The position numbers and the translations under genes were made by a program. 18,788 nt of DNA from Funneliformis mosseae. Taxonomy: Eukaryota > Glomeromycota > Glomeromycetes > Glomerales > Glomeraceae. The stretch spans positions 1 through 18,788 of the forward strand of contig CAJVPP010001640.1 of NCBI GenBank assembly GCA_910592005.1, read 5' to 3'. Position 1 is the stretch's first letter; every line of letters begins with the position of its first letter. A model generated the notes under the pieces. The model was not told the DNA's origin. It saw nothing but the letters and a program-made list of their open reading frames with translations, and did no database searches. Of the stretch, positions 10,446 through 18,119 are shown piece after piece.

Positions 10446-12090
10446 AACGTTTTAAACAAATCACGTGCAACTGAAATTTTAGTTGAAACAGCTCAGTTAC
10501 GAAAGAAGGCAACGAATAAATTTTCACAAATACTATCCTATACTAGTAAGTAATCAAAAAAAATTTAACATTATAGAATTTTTTATATACATATCAATAT
10601 ATATATTTATAATAATATTTATGTAGAAAATGACCAAGTAAACTCACGCAAAAAATCATTTGAGCTAGTAGTACCTTTTAATTTAGAAAAAGATTAAGGA
10701 GTTTTACGTAAAAAATCGCTTGAACTAATGTCTACAAATATAGAAAAGAATTAGAGAACTTCACGTAGAAAATTATTTGAACTAGCACCTATGGATATAG
10801 ATAAAGTCGATGATTTTCAGGATGATGATAAATATTATAGAATGTCTGATAATAACAATTGACGTGAATTAATAGTAACTAATGTTGTGATTTCTTAACA
10901 GGAACCAGTTTCACAATCTTCTATAAATAAATATATGTCTAAAGCTTACTTTACAAAAGAAGAATTCAATTATACGATGAATTTAATCAATTCAAAAATT
11001 AACGCATTATATAAACTTTGCAAATATATAAGTGAGCGACAAAAAGAGAACACCAAAGCATTAAATAGGCTTGTCATACTTGATGAGCTTTCTGATGATT
11101 TTTGGAGTGTAAGTTAACATATTTAGCTGTTCTATCTTGACTTCTATTGATATTCTATTATTTTGTAGCATGCATATAAGGAAGCAGTTAGGAAGCTACT
11201 ACCCACCATCTTATTCCCTTCAGTTAGCGAATTTCGCAAGGTATTAGAAAACTTTCTTTCTGAACATGCTGACCATTTTATTGAAAGTATAGGTAGAAAT
11301 AGCTGGATTTCTATGTTCAAAGAAAAGTTGTTACCAGAAGTAAGTTGAAATATCAAAACTTTAAAGAGATCTTCAATAATTCCATTATTTATTTTGTTTT
11401 TAGATTAAAGCTAAATGTCGTAGTAAATGAAATGACATTGCAGCAAGCATCTGTCATGCGATGTTTTTCATTTATGGCGAATAGTTAGATCACATCGATA
11501 ATAATATACCAATAATTAAGATCGCTGAATGGAAGTTAAGTGAAAAAATACAAGCCGCTTATGACGCGCTTTTTACTGATGATTAATTACTTGTGAGAAT
11601 TGGGGATACTGTTTTCAAGCAGTATAAAGACAAGGAACTCCCAACGATGCATTGTGTTTATATTTTCGCTATCTGTGACATCTTATTAAATCCCAAAAGT
11701 CCTGGAATAAAATGTAACAACAAGTCGGTCGTAAAACGGGTTAATGCATTTCTGGTAAATATATTTGCAATACTCTAAATTTTGAATATTTCGCATATTA
11801 TAATTGACATTTTTTATTAAACAGCGTGCCTACGAAAATAAGAATCCTATTACACGAGAAGTAATGGAACAGATAGCTGACGAAGAAGCCAAAGTTACTG
11901 TACATAACAGGAAACAAAATGAACCATCATCACAAGCTGAAGGAAGCGAAGTAACAATGGATGATGACGATGATTATGACAATTTGGTAAGTTAGTTATT
12001 AATTAATTATCGATACATTTGCAACATTTGAATTAACGGATATCATAATTTTCTTAGATTTCTGGACTGGATCGAAGTTTTAACTGCTAG
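10446..12090 (+). pseudogene. Spliced gene of unknown function in the Plavaka-like element, recently inactivated
   Basis: Exons read as (start unresolved, ~10446)-10545, 10627-11108, 11169-11339, 11404-11754, 11825-11986 and 12058-12090. All five introns (60-81 bp) have GT...AG ends and all phases fit. The product would be about 430 aa. It has an N-terminal helix (ATEILVETAQLRKKATNKFS), three ~20-codon repeats (RKKSFEL, RKKSLEL, RRKLFEL), and INSKINALYKLCKYISERQK. Then come KEAVRKLLPTILFPSVSEFR, DNNIPIIKIAEWKLSEKIQA and RIGDTVFKQYKDKELPTMHC, and an acidic tail (MDDDDDYDN) ending SFNC. Seven in-frame stops lie at 10695, 10752, 10860, 10896, 11428, 11482 and 11584. Each is one transition from Gln, Arg or Trp. 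No known domain is recognised. It may be a second transposon gene or a captured host gene; the upstream start was not found. Confidence 0.65.
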
Positions 12091-12289
12091 TTCATTTTTT
12101 TTATTAGTAATATTTTCATGGGTTTTTTAAAGCAATTTTTTTTTTATGTACTGTATATGCATTATATTTGCGAATATTAAAATAAAATAAATGATTTTAC
12201 TTATTAATTATTAATTGTAAAATAAAATCATGTAATTTACAGATGAAATTGTTTTGAAGATTTATTTAGTAAAAATGCTACGCATGATT

Positions 12290-12396
12290 TTTAACCTAAA
12301 AATCTGCACAGAAATCATAGAAATTTTTCTTCGAAGTTTGGCGCCATGTACGGAGATCTGCACAGGAAAATCATATTGCAGACCTGCGCAGATCTG
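12290..12396. repeat. Right TIR and subterminal repeats
   Basis: The TIR is 12375-12396. Just inside, AGATCTGCACAGG (12354-12366) is an inverted copy of the same motif, and AATCTGCACAG (12301-12311) repeats it again. The right end is therefore itself a small palindromic cluster. It lies about 200-300 bp past the stop of the plus-strand gene. Confidence 0.55.
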
Positions 12397-12420
12397 ATGT
12401 CCCGATGTCACATACTATAA

Positions 12421-13126
12421 CAAAGTCCAAAATCGGTTTAATCCTAATACAGCTCATGCTTCTTTGTGTTTGAAAAGCTGGATGGAACAAAATGTTGATT
12501 CAGTTAATAATAAAATTGTTAGAACTTGTTATTTTCGGTTTATAGTATTTTTAATAATGCTATTTTATCAATAAAATATAATAAACGAATTTATCAAACA
12601 GATTACATTTTTTTAAATAATTATCAAATTTAATAAAAATTCAAACACGTAATTAACTGAAGTTAGAATCGTAGTTACAACTGCTGTTTTAACTTCAAAT
12701 AACAAACCAGAGGTCAGCTCAACTCAAAGAATTAACTGGCAGTTTTTGAACTAAACTGAACTAGGTCGAACTGATAATATCTCTAGACGTGACAAACGGA
12801 AATACTCACGTGATTAAAATTTTCACATTTCCTAAAAGTATAATGTCTTATGCTTCGCTCTGAACAATTAGGTTATAGTATCATTTTATAAACTGATTAT
12901 TTGCATTCTAATCTAAACATCATTCTATAATCAAAGTATTAGCACATTTTACATATTTTTATTAAAAAAAAATCAAATAAATTTTTATGCATATTTTTTT
13001 GTACATTATTTCTTTGTCTTTAATACAAGCAAATTTGCCTGCAAACTTTTTAAATCAAAAATATTTGTAAGCAAATTATATGAATATTAAAAATATGCAA
13101 TTATGAGAATGCAGAAATGAAGAAGA
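12421..13126. other. AT-rich spacer without recognised genes
   Basis: No sustained frame, RNA gene or recognisable transposon motif is seen on either strand. The stretch contains scattered GAACT/AACTG-like repeats around 12700-12775, with no further structure that I can support. Confidence 0.45.
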
Positions 13127-13200
13127 TACCGCTCAATCGCCGACATCATCAGGGTCACGGCTGCGCCGTGACACCTGATGATATCTCTGATTTCGCGGTA
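13127..13200. repeat. GC-rich foldback (hairpin) element, MITE-like
   Basis: Outer arms TACCGC (13127-13132) and GCGGTA (13195-13200) enclose a near-perfect hairpin. The left arm ATCATCAGG-GTCACGGC (13145-13161) pairs with GCCGTGAC-(A)-CCTGATGAT (13165-13182) around a TGC loop with one bulged base. It is strikingly GC-rich for this window. It sits 13 bp beyond the stop codon of the minus-strand gene, so it would fall in that gene's 3' UTR. A mobile foldback element or an RNA 3'-end structure are both possible. Confidence 0.7.
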
Positions 13201-15753
13201 AATAACTAATACTTATACTCTTGACTTTATTTCACTTTTCTTTCTTTCTGTATACCGTTTTTCTACCTCTTTGTCTTTGCGTTTCTTTGGTGTTGGATGG
13301 ACATCAGGCTTATCAAGAGATCGTTTCGAATTTGATTTTATCTGCTGTTTCCATCTTGAAACATTACTATTATCGTCTAGATCATTCACAATCTTCATCG
13401 TTTGTAGGATTAAAAACTAGAAAAGAAGTTAAATTACTTTCAAGAGATGTTTAAGGACTCACATAAATGGGATATTTACCTTTGCATGTATTATTTTAAC
13501 TAACACATCTAAAGATCTTCCGAAGTTGTTTACATCCGCGTAGACTTCTAGTAGATTTCTCCTGGTGTACCGGCAAATGTACCCGGCCGAGCAATCAAGA
13601 CTGACCCTCATCAACACCGCACCTTAAAAAAAATTATTAAAATCTCAGAAAAGTTGATTTGAGAAGGACAAGAAATACTAACCTGCATGAATAAAGCCAA
13701 TTATGTTCAGCTTTCTCATTTTTTGTTCTTCAAAATCAATCTTGCCAGCAAGATGGACGAAAATATCCTTAAGGGTTCTCTGTAAACTTAGACCAGACTC
13801 TTTCATTAATTTTGTGCCGTGTGGACCATCCCATTAATGTCCAGCTTCTGACCCCGCCCAATCGGTTGATGTTGAACCAATCGTCCTGACATACGCATCT
13901 CCCTTTTTACCGATTTTTTTTCGTTGGGTTGGTCCTATGTTTGCTAAGGTTCTGTATCGGTTTTTCCGTTCTGAGCAGGCCAACCCGGCTTTTTCACCTC
14001 TACATTTCAAAAATCGGATTTTAATTTCTTTGAATTTGAAAAGAATGAAGCATTTTTACTTGCCCAACAACATAAACATAAGGTGTATCGGAAAACATTA
14101 TATCGATCGTTCTCCAGACATTGACTCGGTGCCATGCTTCTGGCATATCCATAGTGAGAGGGTTAGGTTCCATCTCAAGTATTCGAACCCTGTACAATAT
14201 TGGCATGTTAATCTATTGCAGGAAAAACTCATTCTATAAAGGTTTCCTTGCCTCTTACCAATCAGTTACCGTAGTTCTTATGTGGTCATAAATAAAATTA
14301 GTATGTGGGTCATAATTTCTTCCTAATAGGGGATGGGGTGTGTTCAAAGCGTCTCGTATTTCTTTGGTAGATTTCTGTACAGGTAACTGTTAGTTGACAA
14401 ATAACCATAGAAAAGATCAATAAAAGAACAAACTTACCTTGGCAAATGTGTCGATGTATTCAAGAATCTCTTCGTCGATTTCCGGTATACTTTGTTCTTC
14501 CTTTTTTTCATCCTTAATAAAGGTATCCTCAGTATCGATGATAAAAGAGTGAACAAGAATAAATGCAAAAATCAGTAATTTCTCCTCGGATGCAAAAAAC
14601 AGCTTAGTATAATGTGACACAACTCTTACTTATGGTATCGGCATTGCATCCCAAGTTTATAAAGCACATCTTCAACAAATCTTTCCGACCTCAATTTCCA
14701 TTTCCTCGAGCTGTCCAATGCTTCAAATCTAAATCCAACAATAATTAGTCATCATTCGCAACACAACTGAAATGCAGAAATAAAAATAGAATACCTTTGT
14801 TTGAAGAGGTTCATATCTTTTAAGCCAAATTCATCCTCATCGCTGTCGTGATCATTTGACTTAAAAAACAATATCGCATTACAGATCAGAAACAAGATTA
14901 CAAGAAGCAAATAAAAAAAATATTACTACCTCAATTGAATCGCCCAAATTAATCTCCTATAGCACAAATACAACATTATGGAAAAGGTCGAACCAAACTT
15001 TACATCAAACAAGATAAAAAACAAACAGACTTACCGAAGAATGAAATCCATGAGATTGTTCTTCACATGAAGCGAATGGTTTGGAATAGTCACCTTGTTT
15101 TTGATAAATTCGGTGTTCAGGTGTTTTTGGCGGTTCATCGTTTGCCTTTTCAGATCGAAGACATTGGTTACTAGACAAAAAACCTACAAGATCTAGATCG
15201 ATATTGTTTACTGTCAACGGAGTTCTTACCTTTCCAACCATCGATTCCGATGCCTCTCTAAAATCATTCCCTAAATCTGAAAATATATGCATTGGTAATG
15301 AACTTGTAGCACACACATTCACTTGTAACATACCGTTAATTATAGCATCATCATCTTCTTGCTTGTTGTAGTTCTCGTCATTTTTACTGCTGGAAGAACT
15401 AGATGATATCTCACATTCTTTCGTGCTAGCTTTTATGTTTTTTTTGATTTCTCTGATATCTGCTCTTCGGCTCGTCCAATTTCTTCTTGTATAGTAATAC
15501 TTTTGATAGTGCGCTAACAATAGACAGTTAAAGAAAATCGTAAACACCATGTATAATGTTACGCTTAGTAAGATCAAAAAACAATACATACTCTATGTAC
15601 CCGATCCGAAATAGCTATCGATTCTAATTCTTTGAGATGCTTATTCCATAACAAAATATTTGCGGAATCGTTATCAGAGTTCTTAGCGAATATATGAAAG
15701 AAAAGTTAGACCGAAGTGTTTCATCGTAGATTGGTTAATTGATTGCCTGTTAG

Positions 15754-15861
15754 CCACACATGCTATAATGAAGCCCACGGCCCAGACTATAACATGCTTC
15801 CCACTTCAAGCAACAACGCAAGTTGCCTTGTGCGAAAATCGCTCAGAACACGACTGCAGGG
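15754..15861. repeat. Intronic ~108-bp direct duplication, copy 1
   Basis: This matches 15891-15999. Shared blocks are CTTCCCACTTCA, CAACAACGCAAGTTGCCTTG and CAGAACACGACTGCAGGG. Both copies lie in the second intron of the 13213-16375 gene, which explains its unusual 365-bp length. Confidence 0.8.
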
Positions 15862-15890
15862 TCATTAGCAAATAATATCAACGGAGCTAC

Positions 15891-15999
15891 CAACGCATAT
15901 TATAATGGGACCTAAAGTCCAGACAATAATATACTTCCCACTTCAGGCAACAACGCAAGTTGCCTTGTGCGAAAAATCACTCAGAACACGACTGCAGGG
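15891..15999. repeat. Intronic ~108-bp direct duplication, copy 2
   Basis: This is the second copy of the 15754-15861 unit, 137 bp downstream and separated by a 29-bp linker that begins TCATTAGC. The copies differ by scattered transitions and a one-base length change in an A-run, so the duplication is not brand new. Confidence 0.8.
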
Positions 16000-16375
16000 C
16001 ATGGTAATGTGCTCCTATTATGAAACATAATGAGAGAGGTACTGACCTCCAAAGCCTTTTTCAAGGCGTTTGCCTTGGAATATTGTCGACTTCTGTCTGA
16101 CAATTTCTTAAGAAGGATATTAAGTTCAAGACTCAGGGACCGATGTGCTTCGTCTTTAGTACACCCAGGAGTCTTGTCGATAAAATAAACGTCCCAGTCG
16201 CTCACACTTCCCCATGAATTTAGATCACTACTCCAGTATGCTAGAAAGAGAAAGCAAAGATATTGAAGTTGCTTCTTGTGATCATAGAAGTTTTTAGCAG
16301 AAGCTTACTTGCATGGTGAAGACCCCAGCTTTCCATTTCCTCGGCTAAATTTTCCGTTGCAATAATCGTGGACAT

Positions 16376-16600
16376 GGTAAGTTCTTTGTTAGGAAAAGTA
16401 ATTTTTTTGATTGATCTGATCAGTCAATCGGTCATTTGCCATATTAAATTATGCGCAGTTCTGTCAATCGGCCAATTAAAAAGAAACTTGCGCGCATAGA
16501 TATCATTTACCAATAGTAACGCTTTATCATTTTCTGAAAAATTTTTCGATACAAATGCTCGAAACTTTATTAATGATTTTTCAGATATATAACGAATAAG
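16376..16600 (-). promoter_or_regulatory. Upstream region of the 13-exon gene with repeated GTCAATCGG motif
   Basis: GTCAATCGGTCA (16423-16434) and GTCAATCGGCCA (16463-16474) lie 40 bp apart, 48-100 bp upstream of the start at 16375. An ACTGCGC motif (minus strand, about 16452-16458) sits between them. Position and repetition suggest transcription-factor sites; which factor is unknown. Confidence 0.4.
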
Positions 16601-16691
16601 ATAATGTTATAGAAGCGAAATAATATGATTCTATCAAAGAGGGAGGGAGTACGCGGATCCTAGGCCATTTAATGCGAGTCCCAGCATCAAG

Positions 16692-16975
16692 TTATTTCTT
16701 TACTCTCTCACATTTTCGAAAATTATCTATAGCTAATTGTCTATTGCTAACTACATACTCTTTCTCTACCCGAAATAAATTGTCCCACCAATAACTACAG
16801 AATCTTAGTCTATCTATATCTCTCACATCCACAATATAAAATAATATTTCCCGCAAGAAAACTTCTTTAAGTGATTTTGAACCTATAGCATGAAAAATTC
16901 GGGAGATTAACAACTGAGGTAAAAAAAAAAATGATCAATGCAATATTTCCTATTCATACCTACCTCTACAATCAT
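16692..16975 (-). CDS. Small two-exon gene candidate, weakly F-box-like, 77 aa
   Basis: Exon 1 (16964-16975) encodes MIVE and ends at a GTAGGT donor. The 50-bp intron has a long pyrimidine tract and ends ACCTCAG. Exon 2 (16692-16913) joins in phase, LLISRIFHAIGSKSLKEVFL, and runs without a stop to TAA. The segment LREILFYIVDVRDIDRLRFC then SYWWDNLF has the Leu/Ile spacing and the C-x-x-W pattern of an F-box, the Skp1-binding module of SCF ubiquitin ligases. The match is weak and no substrate-binding repeats follow. F-box proteins are numerous in these fungi. The four-codon first exon is unusual, so the open frame could instead be the last exon of a longer gene or a fragment. Confidence 0.35.
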
Positions 16976-17068
16976 TTTCACAACATTTCATTCCGCCTTA
17001 TATTTAAGAAATTTGTTGCTTAATGCGTTATAATAAAGGTATGTCAATTTTTTTTATCGCCAGTACGA

Positions 17069-17208
17069 TACTGCGCCAAACATCATGTGAAGAAGCCAGA
17101 TATACTGCGCCAAATTTTGTTGAATAATGCACTGATTAGACACGTGGAGTCGATTAGATTAGATAATATTTTCGTGCTAGTTATTTCACTGCGCCTATTG
17201 TTCACGTG
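17069..17208. promoter_or_regulatory. Cluster of ACTGCGCC / TTTGGCGC motifs and two CACGTG boxes
   Basis: TACTGCGCCAAA occurs at 17069-17080 and 17103-17114, and CACTGCGCC at 17187-17195. Read towards the gene at 16975, the first two are TTTGGCGCAGTA, which contains the E2F-type consensus TTTGGCGC. CACGTG (bHLH-type E-box) is at 17141-17146 and 17203-17208. The cluster lies 95-235 bp upstream of the small gene. Factor assignment is inference from consensus only. Confidence 0.4.
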
Positions 17209-18119
17209 ATGATAGTCCAAGATTTTTCAGAATGCCGATATATAACAAGAAGACCAGAAAGCAATATGTCTGGTTTATTTTGGATCATCTAAGAGGCAGG
17301 AAAATTGATTAATATCATGATGACATGTTTAGAGAAACTAGCTGAGCAATAAACCAACTTACTTTATTATTAGTTTGCAGATCGTTTGATTGTAAATATC
17401 GAAAATGCAAATAATAGTAGGTTAGATTGGTTTTGATTTTTTTCATTTTACTTGCACTAGGCAGATAAAAGGATTTACTAACCAGGACATCGCCTTTTTA
17501 TATAATTCTTAGGATCAATTTTGTTATACACCTTTGGGAAATTATGTTAATATGATCGCATCATGAAAATCTGATCAACCACCTCTTCTTATGCTATCCG
17601 TATGTAAAGAGCATCAATAAAAATATGTGAAAAAGTTTGATAATAAAAGTTCCTGGATCTTCGCTGGCAATCTTATTGCCTAATAATTTGCTAATTCAGA
17701 TTTTCTGTATTAAAAAATATTTGATTATTCAGGTCACTTAGTACCCTAAACGTTTTTTATTTGCAATACATTGAGCTAAGATAAATTACATAATGCAGGA
17801 CTAGCCTTGGGTATTTGATGCCATTCTATGATTATAAACTATTATACTTCAAATAATATTTCTCTATTCTAGCTTTTTTTTGAGGCAAAGTTCGAGATAC
17901 ATGCTATATCATAATTGTAAAGACTTTTCACACTTTCAATTAATAGAAGTAGGATCTACCGCTAATTATATAATGATATATTACTGCGCATAGTATATTC
18001 TGCGAACAATAACATCTTACTGTGCATGATATTTAAGCCACTCACAAGATTCAGAAAAAAAAGAAATATATGATTTTTTGTGTTTTCTAAAGAAAACTTT
18101 CGCCTAATAATTCTTTTAG
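17209..18119. other. Intergenic DNA with one decayed coding-like segment
   Basis: Mostly featureless AT-rich sequence. On the minus strand, 17690-17498 reads ISKLLGNKIASEDPGTFIIK then LFHIFLLMLF, a stop, HKKRWLIRFS, a stop, CDHINIISQRC, ending in TAA. The ordered composition looks like a worn coding region of unknown family. On the plus strand, a 25-codon frame MPIYNKKTRKQYVWF starts near 17234 but is probably chance. A pair of TTACTGYGCAT motifs lies at 17981-18030. Confidence 0.3.

Larger units (their letters stand above)
6330..12396. mobile_element. ~6.1 kb Plavaka-like DNA transposon with degenerate TIRs and a second gene
   Basis: The left end CAGATCTACTCAGGTTTGCA (6330-6349) matches the reverse complement of the right end, CAGATCTGCGCAGGTCTGCA. 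Over 22 bp (6330-6351 against 12375-12396) 19 positions agree. Similar GATCTGC motifs recur just inside both ends. Enclosed are the decayed Plavaka-like transposase on the minus strand, an unknown exon downstream of it, and a spliced plus-strand gene. The two main genes diverge from a central spacer. Outer boundaries and target-site duplication are unresolved: similarity may extend a few bases outward (GGATAA against GGGACAT). That all three genes belong to one element is inference from the flanking repeats. Confidence 0.6.
13213..16375 (-). pseudogene. ~13-exon lineage-specific gene, nearly intact, function unknown
   Basis: Start MSTIIATENLAEEMESW at 16375. Exons: 16309-16375, 16047-16240, 15592-15681, 15334-15513, 15035-15276, 14930-14956, 14795-14859, 14630-14728, one ending at 14438, 14270-14374, 14064-14212, 13683-13999, 13480-13622 and 13213-13416. 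Phases agree except at two points. The eight-A tract at 15438-15445 lacks one base, and the exon ending at 14438 has no acceptor in phase. The 14000-14063 intron is GC-AG. Conserved-looking blocks are SRKWKLRSERFVEDVLYKLG, MPEAWHRVNVWRTID, GEKAGLACSERKNR, then TIGSTSTDWAGSEAGH-stop-WDGPHGTKLMKESG (TAA at 13834-13836), KLNIIGFIHAG and RVSLDCSAGYICRYTRRNLL. The tail is basic (TPKKRKDKEVEKRY), possibly a nuclear signal. The middle is Ser/Asp-rich (SSSSSSSKNDEN, SNDHDSDEDEFG). It resembles a large unnamed Rhizophagus family from memory. It may be a recent pseudogene, or an active gene with assembly errors. Confidence 0.75.

Noticed and set aside
10878..10901. Possible 24-27 bp intron ending TTCTTAACAG
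   Set aside because: Far too short. Reading straight through keeps the frame, with a single stop one transition from Gln, so it is treated as exon.
14180..14196. GGTTCGAAT, resembling a tRNA B box (minus strand)
   Set aside because: It lies inside a well-supported exon, and no A box, acceptor stem or cloverleaf can be drawn around it.
13937..14239. 100-codon plus-strand open frame
   Set aside because: It is antisense to exons of the minus-strand 13-exon gene, whose phases and protein text are coherent. The plus frame has no recognisable features.
15189..15234. Possible 46-bp intron (GTAAGAAC to TTGTAG)
   Set aside because: Removing it would shift into a poorer frame, whereas reading through stays open and in phase with the next exon.
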